Assembly (NCBI GenBank): GCA_022478985.1
Contig: JAKSZP010009288.1
Location: 124,001-188,000 of the forward strand
Reading direction: 5' to 3'
DNA from: Massospora cicadina
Taxonomy: Eukaryota; Entomophthoromycota; Entomophthoromycetes; Entomophthorales; Entomophthoraceae
DNA length: 64,000 bases
Under the pieces are notes generated by a model. It was not told where the DNA came from, ran no database searches, and saw nothing but the letters and a program-made list of their open reading frames with translations. How positions within the stretch are numbered: position 1 is the stretch's first letter; each line of letters begins with the position of its first letter. The position numbers were made by a program, and so were the translations under genes. This document shows, piece after piece, positions 11,007 to 23,300 of this stretch.

Positions 11007-11501
11007 TGTTATAAAATTGGCAGTAGGTGAGGGATACACCAAAGGGTTTTTGCATAGGGTTCAACCCACTGAGCAACTAGGATCAATGATGTGATGATGT
11101 TGCCCTGAAAATAAAAGAATTACTTTAAAATAAATATGGAACACTCGCTCCCACAACTCTTCTTTATTAATATATTTAATACAGCTGATTCTCGCTGTTC
11201 CGCTGACTCTGAAGCTACAAAACGACCTCCCTCCTTGATCATCTCATCCCGCTTATATCTAGAAACTTTGGATGATACCACTTTCATGGCTTAGTAACTC
11301 AATTCGCCGTATCTCATTGGCTATGTAAATTCTTCATTCAATAATCTCACAATTCCTAATTTGAGGCGATTTTCCAACAACTCAATATCGCCTAATTTTG
11401 AGGCACTGTGAATTACCATTACTCATATCAATCTCGGCGGATCCATCTGTCCTGCCCTCACGACCTAGGGCATATTGTCTAGTCATATCAGAATTGTGAA
11501 A
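11007..11501 (-). repeat. E2 right LTR (5' LTR in element orientation)
   Basis: TGTTATAAAATTGGC to GAATTGTGAAA, the partner of 5601-6090. The outer end has lost the canonical CA. Transcription of E2 would have started in this copy. Confidence 0.88.
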
Positions 11502-13150
11502 CCATCATTAGATGCTGGATGATTTCCAGGCGAAGTGGCATGGCAAGAACCCATAGGCGTCACTGAAACCACACCATCTCATCCTTAACGTGATAACCCC
11601 TGGTAATATCCTCCTGTTTAAATTCGCTCTTGGAGAGGATCATAGGATACTCTTCTGACAAGGGCTGTGGAAGAACTACCTTTCTGAGTATAATATATTC
11701 CTCCACATTTTCTAGAGGAGCAATCGCTGACACGTGTGAAATGGGAGAGGCAGGTTGGGGTACTATCTTACCTTGCAGGATTATCAAATGGATTTTGTAT
11801 ACCTCTACCTCCTTATGATCTGGAGCTAACAGGGTTTTAGCTCAAAGCATCTACCAAACCATTCTCATTGCCCTTTGTAAACTCATAAGAGAACACAAAT
11901 TTTGCCAGGGTCTTATACCAGTGGGTTTGATGGGGGTCAGTACATGCAGTTTGCGGTAGTACAACAAAGCCAAGTGATCATTACATACATAGAAAGGTAG
12001 GGATGTGTCATGCAAATGATGACGGCAATAAGTTAGCGCCTCAATCACCGCCAATAACTCTTTGCCATAAACGGCGTATTTTAACTCTGGTAAGGACAAT
12101 TTTTCTGTTAAAATATCCAACTGGATGCTCTATTCCATCTCCACCTACTTGTATTAGAGAAGCCGCTATGGAGAAGTTGGAGGCATCAGTAGCCACAATA
12201 AGCTTCTTTTCTGACCTACATGTCTAAGGACAGACGTAGATAACAGGGTGCACTTTACCAATTGGAAGGCATCCTGAAAAACAGGAGACCACTGGAGTAT
12301 TTTTTCCCACTCTCCTTATGCTGGGCGCCGCCACCTCAGAAAGATTTAGCTTGAATTTCTTAAGGAATATACTCGTCCAAAAAAACGCCTAATCACTTGA
12401 CTAAATCTTGGGTGAGCCACTCACAATTCGCCTTCTCCTTGTCTGAAGTTATCATATGGCCTTAATCAAACATGATTTGCGCAGGAAAGTGACCTGGGAC
12501 TTGAAGAACTCACACTTAATGATTTACAGTGTGAGGTTGGCTGCATTTAAGCTCTCCACTACTTGCCGCAGGTGTATTGCATGGGACTCTTATTCTGGGG
12601 AAAATACTAGAATATTATTCATTCAGGCCACCACGCACACGCCCATAAGGTCCCCAAGGCCACATCTATATGACGTTGGAAAATAAGAAGATGCATTTTT
12701 AAGCCCAAAAGGCATAGCTCAAACTGGAATATTCTTTCTCTAGTTTAGAAAAGCAGGTGAGCTACAACTGGCACCTCTTGATATAGATCTGATTGAGAGC
12801 GTTTAAGCAATCTAGTTTAGAGAGGAATCTAGCCTTCACTATATAGCGAGAAATCTGTGAGTTCACCGGGCTGGTATGCTAATCTGGGTCTGTGAAATTG
12901 TTTAGGTTCTCATAATCTAAGCATGGGCGTAAGGTACTATCATAATTCTCCACAAAAAGAAGTAGGAGAATACCAGAGATTTGCGCCGAAATACTGCGCC
13001 TTTAGCTAACCGCTCTTTAACCCACACATTCAAGGCTGCTTCCACACGTATAATCAAAGTGTAAATGGGAGAAGATATAAGCAGCAGATCAACTGTGAGT
13101 TTGAACTAACAATCAATCTCCAAATGAGATGTCAGTATAATAGCTGAAGC
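11502..13150 (-). pseudogene. E1 RT and RNase H (catalytic pair lost)
   Basis: Minus-strand pol of E1. At about 13100-12880 the pre-RT and first RT block read ALNVWVKERLAKGAVF and later DSTLRPCLDYENLNNF, the LRPCVDYRGLN type typical of chromoviruses. At about 12690 AMPFGLK is readable. At about 12620 the catalytic YLDD has become stop-MNN (MNNILVFSPE), so both Asp are replaced by Asn. RNase H is at 12240-11851 (IVATDASNFSIAA, YGKELLAVIEA, VCNDHLALLYY). The integrase linker ends at the E2 insertion point with RLEIIQHL at about 11520. Confidence 0.82.
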
Positions 13151-15197
13151 TTCATCAAAGGAAGATTCTCGCCCAAATCAGGAAAGTAAGGGCACCTCCA
13201 AAGTGGACTTCAGCAATGGAGCTAGCCTGAGTGTGCTGACCTTTTGTTATTGGGGCTTTTTCCCTGAGTGTTCTTTTAAAATATGGGGACAACTTATACT
13301 TGACCACTTTCAGTAAAAGTGAAAAGGTATCAGCTTTCAAGTTGATTCTGACATCAAAATTTCGCCACCACTCTACTCCCAAAATAATGGGGTACAAGAG
13401 GTTTTTTAAATGCTTGGAAGCAGTCAGCCAAATGAAATTTGCCAACTTGTAAGCCCATAACCCCAGAAACTTTATTGTGGAAATACTATGTGAAGCCCCT
13501 CACCTAATCATAACACATGACAGGTAATTCAACTCAAAGTATTCAGCTAGTTCTTGGTTAATAAAATTCTCAGAAACTCCTGTAAATACCAAAATAGTTG
13601 TGATGATTTTTCCTAAAGGGGAAGAAAGGATAGCAGACAACAAAAAAATCCATATTAATCTTTATTGATAGCTGATAATGCCAACACCTCCCCAGGATCA
13701 CATCAGGTATACTTATGCCTCCAGGATATTTTTTTGCGTCATAAAATGAAAAGAGATTTTTGGTTACTCTCACTATTAAGGACACTAACACTACCACATC
13801 CTCAGCAATCTCAAAGACATCATCAAATTTCAAAAGTAACTCCTTCACTACCTCCTGGGCCATGGGATCATGGTATGGGTCAAGCGTGAGTTCTCTATGG
13901 TATCCTGATATACATAAATGGGTTCTGCGCTAGAGCCACTAGAGATAATACTAGGCTCATTTGATTTTACACAATTTGCATTATAAAACGCGTTTTTGGG
14001 CATCAACAACCTAATATCTGAACCGGATGGCCAGGTTTTCATTGTTATTCAGGGACATCACCACCAAGCCCTTCGTTGATGATCTGGCTGGCACCATAGA
14101 AACACGGTGCAAAAAATCATTTCAGTTAAACCATTTTTGTTAAATTAGGAACTTGAATCATCCAAACTTTCAAATTCCGCCAAAATGGGCAAGGGTTTGG
14201 TGGGGAACTCTTCTCCGTTCAAGGGAAAAACAATAGTCTTGAGCGCCATATTTATAGAATCCACCACAGGTGATATCGTCATGGCGGAATTGACTGAAAC
14301 GTTTAATAAACCCTTGGAACTAGACCTTTGCTCGCCTTTAGGTTTTGATGAAAATGATATATAGAAGGATAAAAGTTTCTCATTTTTCAGAAGCGTTTGT
14401 GAGTTTCAGGGCTTATATTTATAGGTGCCACCCTGGGTGAAACCATGGCGACCAAATTACATTGCCCCTTCAAGGTTGGGTGGGGAAATCACTCAAAGAG
14501 CTTCAAACAGCTGGTTATTGTTGGGATTGGGCGATTGCCATACTGAGGGAGCTTCTTGCAGAAAATCCAAGGAGGAATGGAGAAACGCCGTTTTAACGAC
14601 ATCTGACAAGGGTAGGGCCTGTTCCTATTGCAAAATTCATTTAAATATAATTTCGCTGGATGGCCAACTTGGCTGCGAGCAAAAAAATTTGTAGAAGAAT
14701 TAGCCAAAATGACACATCTTGGCGATGCTACTCCTAGAAATGCTCCAAAACCTCCACTGATTCTCAAAACAACGGCTGTGTACAGAACACTGAAAAAACC
14801 CCAATTTTTCGCCTCAGGAGATAGCCAATACAGAAAATTCACCCCATATGAGGGTGGATGGGAACCATTGAATTTGTTTTATAAAAAAGCCTCTGGTTTG
14901 AGGGAAGCAAGAGCCTGTTAAATTTCAAATTTTTCCTAAAATTTGGGAAATTTGGGGAATCCTGACAACAGGTTCATGATGTGTCCAAGTCCACAAAGAA
15001 TGATCAGGAAGGGTGAGCGCTCCCAAGTTGGTGGTACTGAGAATAACGCCAACATGCACTAACAATAAGCAAAACAAGAAAACTGTGGTGAGCAACATAG
15101 AGACCTTGAAAGATGTCCAGTGCACCCAGTTCACACTCAAAGAAAGTCCCACATTGATAATTTTAAGGCAAGTATATTAAAAAGGTTGGTTGACTAA
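13151..15197 (-). pseudogene. E1 protease and gag remains
   Basis: About 13445-13155 on the minus strand reads YPIILGVEWWRNFDVRIN, matching the ILGMDWL region at the end of a gypsy protease. The upstream part (13500-15197) sits where gag should be but is heavily decayed, and I find no capsid motif or CCHC knuckle in it. The 350 bases around 14489-14921 are open on both strands, and neither frame resembles gag clearly. Next to the LTR (15180-15197) the element strand reads TTAGTCAACCAACC and lacks the TGG that starts a normal tRNA primer site. Confidence 0.55.
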
Positions 15198-16080
15198 TGT
15201 CATGAGAGTGTCTGTAACTCTCTCATTCCTAGCGAGGTGGTGTGGGATACACAACCACACCAAAGGAGACTAGTCTCTAGTAAGATTTTAAACAATACAT
15301 CATGGAAGGTGTCAGAGCACAAGGGATCCAGGGTAGGATGTACAACACAGAAAAATGACTAGATATCCAATAAACAAAAGAACTTGGTTAGAACCCCAAA
15401 GGGAGTCCATAATCAAGTGCATATTGATGTTGTGATGCTTGGATGCATCGATCTGGAGAGGACCAGGAAAGCCCAGTTGTCATCAGATTCTGTCATTTTT
15501 TTATAATAAAATGTCCTAGTTGTTGGAGACCACGTTGAGGGGGTCCGCGCACTGTTCAGCACAAAGGGATCATGAATAAATGTTAAACTAATGGGGTTCC
15601 TTTATTAAACAAGTCTATTAACAACGAAGGTTGGTCTTGAGGGATCATTTATTAATAAATGAGGGGAGAATTATCAATCTGCAGGAATGGTACTAAGCCT
15701 AAATGAACCAATAAGAGCACACTCCCATCAGCCATGGTACTGTAGCTCAAGATAGTCCAAACTCAAGTTATTGATTGCAACTAAATTTTCCCCAGTTTAG
15801 CAATATTTAAATTAAATAGGGTTTAAAACCCTGTTCTCCAAGAAAATACAATGAATGTCATTATTAGTAACAAAGCTGATGTGTTTAAAAGCCCTCAATG
15901 TAATTCAAGGCTGCCTATCACGCGCTCCAGTACTAACTTGGGTTTATCTTTCCTGTACCCAGAGTTGGTCCAGGGTATTCTTCAGGTCAAAGAGGCTTTA
16001 AACTTAAAATTTTTTGGCCTCCTCACGCCCAGCATTGTTTCTACAATCCTTAAACACAATTATGTCATGTATTCATGACA
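15198..16080 (-). repeat. E1 right LTR (5' LTR in element orientation)
   Basis: TGTCATGAGAG to ATTCATGACA, the partner of 3391-4270. GAATA follows at 16081-16085 as the second target copy. Confidence 0.88.
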
Positions 16081-16085
16081 GAATA

Positions 16086-17640
16086 CATGCTAAGGAAAAA
16101 CTGGCCTCTTAATGTGGTTGCTTCAGCAGCCACAACAGTAGGCACATACTACTCAGCTGCGTCTCATCAGAATTAAGAAAGTGAGATTGGGTGGGGTCCT
16201 TGCAATTATGCGATTGCAGCTTCCAATATATGGATTTGAAATAAACCTAATGGTTCCTCAATAATTTAAGACATTAAAATTGTAACCCTTGAGTGGCATC
16301 TTCTTTAATTGCACAAAAACTGCGGATTAAACATAAATTTTGACAAAATAAATACACCTTAAGATTTTTTGTATAATATAATTTCTATTAGAATAAATTA
16401 ATACACAACTCCCTACTATAGGTAGGATTCTGTTTTTTAAGATAGGCTGGGGGAGTGTGAGGCTGGTAAACTGAACTACAGTTTGGGTACCAATATACAA
16501 CCTTGAATTCATTAAACAACAATTTTGATCCCAATTTCCCCTTGTTTGTATTGGTCAAGGTCTTTAAACTACACTTAGGACTTTTTCCCAAATTCTATGT
16601 CTAAAGTCGCTTTTTTAGAATGGGGTTTCAGGTTTGATCCCCATTTTGACTATTTCTTTTAGACTTTTTATTAGAATTTGACTTGTTAGGTAAGTTTCCC
16701 TTGTCAGATTTACTTATGGATGAGACCCTTGTTATGGACAGGGAATGGGAACATGGTTGAGATCTTCTTAATTCAATCAATTTCTTTACAAATTTTCTTG
16801 ATTTTCTTTAAATTATCTTTTTAGTTTTTGAAACTTGGATGGGTTTGAATTGATGAGTTGTTGGGTTTCATATGCCCACATAATCCAGCTTAATTACTTA
16901 TGACACCATTTTTTTAATCTTCTAGGAGTTTCACCTTAGTGTATGTGAGTTATCATAAGAGATGATAACTATTGTTTGTATTTTTTCATGACGGAATATT
17001 AACTAAATCCGTTGGAATTTAGTTCTTCCAGATTACTAATATTTCATCAGGGACAAATTATGACGATTAACAAGTGATTTGATTTTCAAATTGATTATTG
17101 ATAATTTAATAATATTTTTAGGATCTGATTGTAGTTTTTCACCAATTAACCAGGGACTTTTTATTAGTTTCTGGGCGTTGCAACGCTTCTGATAGCAATT
17201 TTTTAGTTAACATTTTATGTTACGCAACTTGATGCTATTGAGTAAATAGGTCCCATTACATAAGCAGGTCGCTAGCTAATAAGGGTAATACACTGGAGTT
17301 GTGCAAAGGCGATGGGATACAATCTTCAGTTTAGCCCAGAAGAGGTCAAATTTCTAGTCAGCGGCGAATCTGACCAGTCAGATTTAAGAAGATAATCATT
17401 GTGAATGACATAAGTGGACTAATCCATTGGCAACAGATGCTCTTTCCAGATGGGATGCCCACAGAAGAGTTTCGTGCCGTATTCATCTCAAAACCCTTAA
17501 TTTTTATTAGATGAAGCAGATTAAAAGAAACTTACAGATTGATAAAGACTTATAATAGTTTAGACTGCCATACATTTATTTTATATTTTACTCTTGGATT
17601 AGAGTTGTTTTAAAAGATATCATAGTCTATTTTTGTTATC
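16086..17640. other. AT-rich stretch without recognisable gene
   Basis: No pol or gag motif, no long open frame and no match to other parts of the window. It may be the left flank or the 5' LTR of E5, whose primer site is at 18010. Confidence 0.5.
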
Positions 17641-17696
17641 AAGATTTTAACGGGCTTTGGGACCATCTAGTACTAAAAAAAAGATCTTAACGGGCT
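17641..17696 (+). mobile_element. Micro-insertion 2: same ~21 bp core, 16 bp target duplication
   Basis: AAGATTTTAACGGGCT (17641-17656) is repeated as AAGATCTTAACGGGCT (17681-17696), 15 of 16 bases equal. Between them is TTGGGACCATCTAGTACT followed by A. The core matches micro-insertions 1 and 3, while the target is unrelated to theirs. One mismatch in the duplication suggests some age. Confidence 0.75.
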
Positions 17697-18007
17697 CCTG
17701 CGTTAAGGGAGGAAGAGAGAACATCTAAACCTACTAATAGTTTAGGTTCCATCAATAGGAAGAGTCAGATGGAAAATTTAACTTGCTTTTCAGAGATACC
17801 TTCAAGTATTAATAGGGACAGCGTAGAACCAGTCTAGCGTTAGAGACAATACACAAGTTGGTTGTGAAAATCTCAACTAGGACAATAGTCTTAATACTAA
17901 AGTCATCAGTCGTTTATTATATCAACAATATGCCCTCAACTCACACAACAGTTTTTGTGAAGTATAAATGAGAGCTATAGATAGAAAGACAACTTCAAAA
18001 GTTTACT
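17697..18007 (+). repeat. Presumed end of the E5 5' LTR
   Basis: Sequence just upstream of the E5 primer site. A gypsy LTR should end here, at about TTTACT (18007). Its partner at the other end of E5 was not found, so neither its start nor its identity is proven. Confidence 0.35.
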
Positions 18008-18009
18008 TT

Positions 18010-18026
18010 TGGTTCTCACTACAGGG
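18010..18026 (+). other. E5 primer-binding site
   Basis: TGGTTCTCACTACAGGG, differing at one base from the site of E2 and at two from that of E4. It marks the 5' end of a plus-strand gypsy element whose gag begins just downstream. Confidence 0.65.
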
Positions 18027-18071
18027 GATAGTTGAGTTTTCAGCCTAAAATAAAGAATAAGTATCAGCACA

Positions 18072-18229
18072 ATGTTGTACAAGAACATATACAGGAAGCT
18101 GTGGACAGAATTGGAAACAGTTAACACTAGTGCGCTGATCCCAGCGTCACAAGCTGATCTCAGTAATTTGAATGTGTGAGTGATGAATTAGAGGAAGAAA
18201 TCAAACAGGTCAAGTAGTTCCATAAAAAT
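18072..18229 (+). pseudogene. E5 gag, N-terminal part, cut by E3
   Basis: An ATG at 18072 opens a frame reading MLYKNIYRKLWTELETVNTS and on to a TGA at about 18177, then decays. It lies 45 bases after the primer site, where gag should start. E3 inserts at 18230, and the coding region appears to continue at 40005. Assignment as gag is by position and by the CCHC knuckle in the continuation. Confidence 0.5.
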
Positions 18230-19338
18230 TGATAGATTCTGAGAATTGCTTTCTTGAAAAAATATATCCTGAACATTCAATTAAAAATGAAATTCAGCCA
18301 AAATATCCTCGTTTTAGTCAGTGTCTTATGGTACTTGACTGTTCAGACGATCACTAAGCTAATTTGAATTATTATGACTCTTCTGGTCAATTTTGGGCTC
18401 AATTTTCCCTTTGTATTGGGAACTTCTACTAAGGAAGTTATAGGTACAAGCATTTATTTTGGCAATTACAGCTTGTTGATACTCTTTGAAAAAAACTTCT
18501 TGAAAAAATTAGTAAGAAATTAAATAAAATAAATCTTTACTTAGACTATGTTATTTGATGATTATTCATTAGGTCAGGTGCCGGTATTTATACCTCTATG
18601 GCATCTCTTGGCCACATATCAAGCACATAATTTCCACAGATTATTTTCCACCTCAGTATGGCCCTTGAACTGATACATCTATGATCTGTTGCTAGGTTTA
18701 TTGGTGGCTAAATAATCTCAAATTCAGGAGGACTTAAGGGACAAAATTCGCAATAAGAACGTGCAAAATTGTCCTAAGATCCACTCAATTTTAGTTTCAT
18801 CAGAATGCTGACAAAATACATCTTATGTGAAATTTTGGCATCGATTAAGATAAATGATGCACCCACAATATGGATGTTGGCAGGCCTCTCATGATAGCAC
18901 TAGGCTCTCCAATTTGAGTGGTCCATGTGCAAGTTTTTAATGCCTGTTACGAGGATTGACATATGAATTTCACCATATGGCAGAAATTGATTACAATTTA
19001 CTACTGTCTATTAGTCCATGAGGCTTTTATGTTATCTTTGGGCCAATCTTCAGCCAATTTCTTATGCTGAATAGTTGATGTTGTTCCTGATTAGTCAGGA
19101 TCAATTGCCAAGTTTTGTTGCATGTATAATTGTCCTTATTGTGCGAGGATATTTGGCCTGAGCTTTTGATAAAATAAATGAATTTAATTGATGTTGAGAT
19201 AATTGGCCTGAGCCGTACAGTTGCAATGGGCTTTAAGTTGAGAAAAAGAACATTAGCTTGAGTTTTGGGAGGATAAGTGGCCTTATCTGTTGCTTGTCAA
19301 AAATGGTTTATTTTTAGGTCAACCACCATAATCTAACA
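18230..19338 (-). repeat. E3 left LTR (3' LTR in element orientation)
   Basis: Begins TGATAGATTCTGAG and ends ATAATCTAACA, with ends forming the short inverted repeat TGTTAGATT/AATCTAACA. It aligns throughout with 38893-39999. On the element strand the purine-rich TATGGGAAA directly outside (19339-19350) is the polypurine tract. Confidence 0.88.
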
Positions 19339-19555
19339 TTTCCCATATTTGACTTAAACAAAATCTTAGATTCCCATTTAGCCTTCATTGATCTTCATCA
19401 CATTTTTTAACCCAAATTTCCAATATAGTAGGCCAACTGTATAGCCTTAACTTTAGCCTTAATTGCCGATGAATCTGGAGTTTGATCCTCTCCCCATCCT
19501 TGAGTGCAAACTAAAGTATTAATTAGGTTAGAATTATTATTAATTATTTTTTTCT
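19339..19555 (-). other. E3 3' untranslated region up to LINE D
   Basis: Between the E3 polypurine tract and the T-rich tail of LINE D. No coding signal. The sequence AATTATTATTAATTATTTTTTT at its right end is the LINE D target region and tail. Confidence 0.55.
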
Positions 19556-20045
19556 TTTTTTATCTATTTAACCAAGGCAAGCCGACCAGGGGACGGACAA
19601 TAATAATATATGTGGTGGTATAGGGGGAGGTGAAATATAGCAAGGATTAGGAATAATTAGACACCACAGAATAGATGAGCTACCCCTGTTGTCAGCTGGT
19701 ACCACCAGGTGTAAGGGGAGGTGGATGCCATACTCTGAAGGGGTATCCCCTGTTATGGAGCAGGTGTGGAGGAATGGGTCTGTATGCAGAAACCAGAATG
19801 GGAACCGTGACTCAACAAGTTGTTGTTGCTTTATTCTCATGTATCAGTAAAGCCAGTCTTGAAAGCGTTCCAGTAGGTGTAGATGTTATCTACTGATTGT
19901 CTCATAGATGGTGGGCATGGTCCCCCTTTAAGCATTCAGTGCAAAGTGGATTGTCCACATTGCAATGGCGACTATCATGGAATGGAGTGTGGGTAGTAGT
20001 GGGGATCTAAGTTGGAGTGCGAGGAGGCTCTAGGATATTGACAAC

Positions 20046-22600
20046 TCATGGGTGGTGGGTTCTTAACAGACGCGCAACTTCCCACCATATGGCTCTAGAT
20101 GGGGGGCATGCTTCTAGGCAGTGGTGCAGGGTGCCATCCCCTCCGCATACTACACACGTTTCATGGAGGGAGTTGGTGTGATCTGCTGTTATATAGGATT
20201 TTCTGAGGCAGCGCCAAGTGATAGCTCTTACCCTTGGCTGGTGGTGCGGATGATGCGTTATCTTCCATATTGCTTTCTGTGTTTCAAGGTCGTAGGGGAT
20301 GTCCAAAGCATCTAGGTAGTCAATTATTGCAATTGCTGGGGTCACAGCATGTATGTCCCTCTGGGGGTGGTCTTTTGGTTTCCTTAGCATGAAGTGAGCT
20401 CTGGGCCTTCCCCTTTCCTGACTTGTGCTAGTGATAGTGACGGTCCACCCCATGTGCCAAATGGTGTGGAGGAGGCGTTTAAAGTGAGGGGTTTCATGTG
20501 GGCCTGCTGCATTGGGGCGGTTTGCAAGTTATGTGAGCAGGATGAATGGGTTGTGTGGGTTGGGTATTTTGAGCGCCTGTGCAAAGCTGGCCCTCGCTGC
20601 TCTAGACCAGTGTTGTTTTGGGAGGACTGAGTCTAGGAATTTCTCTATCCAGGTGCCCAATATACAGTTGGCATGGACCTCGAAGTCTATTAAGCCCATT
20701 TCTCTGCTGGAGCATGGTTAAAGAATGTTTCCACCCGTACAAGTGGCTGGGATCCAGGCCACAACCATTCCTGGGTAAGTGCGCGGACTGAGAATGTGAA
20801 TGTAGGCGAAAAGGAGATTGCATGTGCAGGGAACCACATAATTTCGAAGATGAGTGAGTTGGCTACTGTTACTCACCCATTAGTCCTGGGGATTTTCCTT
20901 TGAGGGCTGCAATGCGATTGGATACCCACTGTAGTAGATTGTTCTTAATAGTTCATTGGCATACCCCTTGTTTCCAGCCATATCCCTAGGTGGTGGACAC
21001 GGTGGTTGTAGGAGATGATGCAAAGGCTAGGATGAGTGGGTTGTTTCTTGATGGGGAGATGTTGGTTTTGGGTATTTGGCCCAGTTATTAATGTATTTGC
21101 CTAGGAGGATTATTTTCATTTTCCTTTTGTTGAGCGATGTGTTGCTCACAATTGAGTATTCCTCTAGGGTGCATTCCAGCTGTTGGGAATCTTTGTTGTT
21201 AGCTATGCCTGTCATGCAGTCATCCACAAAGGCTAGTATCTTAACTGGTGGCTGGCCTTGTGCAGCTATGCCCATGAGACGTGAGTCAGCGACGCGAATG
21301 AGTGGATCAAAGCTGAAGTTGTATAGCAGTGGGCTGGGGGGTCCCCTTGTTTGATCCCTCTGCATGGTGTGATCTTGTTGGTTAAAGAGCCAGGGCTGCA
21401 CACAGCCATGGATGTGAATTCTGTGAGGAGCATCGCCCAGTTTATGAACTTGGGTGGGAGTTTGAAGGCGTTTAGGCATTCCTTCAGGTATGGCCAACTA
21501 ACGCGGTCATATGCCCTCTCCTGGTCTAGTAATACCAGGGCTTCAGCTGCTTTGGACTGGCATAAGTTGGCGACGGATTGTATATTGGTCCAGATTTAAC
21601 GCCCCAGTTTGAACTCAAACTTATTGGGTGACGGAATTTTGGAGGCTATTGTGCCTAATCTGGTTGCTAAAAATTTTGTAAGTAGTTTTGTGTCAGTGTT
21701 TAAGAGTGAAATTGGCCGCCAGTTGGCCAGGTCCAGTTTGTAGCCCTTTTTTAAAAAAAAGGTATGACATAGGAGTCCTGGCCACCAGGAAGGAGGCGTG
21801 TCTCCAGTAGGCACTGGTTCTTTGATACTAAGAGGAGGGGGCGATTTTTTTGAAGTATTTTTTTGTAAAATTCATAGGGCATCCCATCAGGGCTTGGGTA
21901 TTTCCTATGATGTGCACCGCGGACTGTGTCCCTGAGATCCTCCTGCATTATTAGGTTTAGGAGGTTATAGTCCAGTAGTGCACTTTGTATTCTGGAAGTG
22001 TGTATAATTTTTTATTTTTGGGGGGTCAGATGGGATGTTGCAATATAGTTCAGTGTAATAGTGGTGTACTTCCATCTTGACCTCTTATGGGTCAGTTTCC
22101 ATGGTGCTATTGGCTTTATGGACCTGTGTGCAAACAGGCTGGTTGCCTCAGGAGTGGGATTTTTGTAAGAAATATGCTGAACAGGTTTCACCTTTTATTA
22201 ACTTGACTTTTTCTAGATACTTTGATTATGTACTGGTGTTTGTGGATGAGGGCGTTTAGGCAGGCGGATATTTCCGCCCATTTGCACAACCTGTTGGGGA
22301 TATAGCCAGACTTTGGGGTGTTGTTCTTGAGGTGGTCAAGTTATGCCAAGGTGCGCCTGATTGTGGCTGTATTGGTGGTGTACTTGCGTGAGGTGAAATT
22401 GCGAGTTTTATTTATTAGTTCAGTTTTTAATTTTGCCCAGATTTCAATGGGATCTGATATAAATGGGGCTGCAAATTCTAAAACGTGGACTAGTGTTTGA
22501 CCCAGTCAGATATTTAAGGTATTTTTATGTTCTCCGGTTATAGCTTCCTCCAGGTTGACATTATGTGTGAGATCAGGTTGGCAAGAGCTGCACCAAAATG
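20046..22600 (-). pseudogene. LINE D ORF2: reverse transcriptase and zinc finger
   Basis: Minus-strand frames in order. About 21948-21596 reads YKLDLANWRPISLLNTDTK. About 21497-21027 gives RDQTRGPPSPLLYNFSFDPL and KILAFVDDCMTGIANNKD, the catalytic pair being FVDD instead of F/YADD. About 20830-20600 is the connection region. About 20453-20046 ends with CVVCGGDGTLHHCLEAC, the zinc finger found C-terminal to RT in many LINEs. The protein nicks target DNA with its endonuclease and copies the RNA in place. Stops and slips separate all parts. Confidence 0.82.
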
Positions 22601-23300
22601 AGTCAGTGGTCAGAGAAACTGATCTTTTTTGTTGTGAAGTTGGAGATGGTTAAGTGGTGTGTTTTTGGTGTGAGGATGCAGTTGATGCAGCTCGTTGAGA
22701 TGAGCGTTCCCTCGCGTATGTTGTGGCAGGTCATGTGGGGAAGGAGTGGAGACCCAGAGGATAGGGTGTCATACAGGCCAAGGGATGCCTTCATTGCATG
22801 GAACTTGATGTTCCCCAATGGGTATCCCCTGGGGTTAGGCCATTGGTCCATGTTGGGGTTATCCCAGCAGTAGAAATCTCCCAACAGAATGGTATCTGGT
22901 GGGAGGTTGAGTGCTGGGATGGCTTTAAGGAATTGTTTTTCTCTTGGCTGCGGTGCACAGTACATAGATAAATGCTATTGAAATTGTGTCCTCTTGGTTT
23001 GCAATCATTGCGGCCAGGATGAGGCCATGCAGATATGAAGAGGATTTAGAGATTTTTAATTTTTTGTTATTTCAGATGACTACCCCACAGTGGGACGACC
23101 ATACTGACTGGGATGGTAAGACTCTGGCTGACCAGGATACCTCTTCCCCCTTTAGACAGTGGGTTTCTTGGATGGCCAAAATGTCTACACTGGATTTTTG
23201 CAGGAAGTCCAGCTTTTGGCTTTGGATGCTTGAGACCTGGCTTCCACGATGTTTAGCACCCCTATTGACACTGAGGTGACCGTGGTGCCTCAGAAGCAGT
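22601..23300 (-). pseudogene. LINE D ORF2: APE-type endonuclease
   Basis: About 23250-23150 reads KSSVDILAIQETH with the catalytic Glu. The frame at 22965-22603 gives PDTILLGDFYCWDNPNMDQW (Asp and the Asn-equivalent position) and ends in KISFSDH, the SDH motif. This is the exonuclease-endonuclease-phosphatase fold that makes the target nick. Two frames are needed to read the domain. Confidence 0.8.

Larger units (their letters stand above)
5601..11501 (-). mobile_element. E2: Ty3/gypsy element without chromodomain, nested in E1
   Basis: A complete-length minus-strand element, 5.9 kb, with ~490 bp LTRs, polypurine tract, tRNA primer site and the order gag, protease, RT, RNase H, integrase. 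It sits inside the integrase linker of E1, whose frame continues on both sides. The flanking pentamers CTAAC (5596-5600) and CCATC (11502-11506) match at only three of five bases, so the target duplication is decayed or the right edge is off by a base. No chromodomain is seen after the integrase, which sets it apart from its host E1. Confidence 0.9.
3391..16080 (-). mobile_element. E1: chromodomain Ty3/gypsy element, interrupted by E2
   Basis: A minus-strand chromovirus bounded by two ~880 bp LTRs and a perfect 5 bp target duplication. In element order (right to left) it holds gag-like remains, protease, RT, RNase H, integrase and chromodomain. The frame across the integrase linker is cut at about 11502 and resumes at 5600, because E2 is inserted there. 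Without E2 the element is about 6.8 kb. All genes carry stops and frameshifts. The two LTRs differ at many positions, so the insertion is old. Confidence 0.9.

Noticed and set aside
5596..11506. A clean 5 bp target duplication for E2
   Set aside because: CTAAC and CCATC agree at only three positions, so I do not claim it.
14489..14921. Open frames on both strands (117 and 97 codons) in the E1 gag region
   Set aside because: Neither resembles gag or any family I know. Reported only as decayed E1 sequence.
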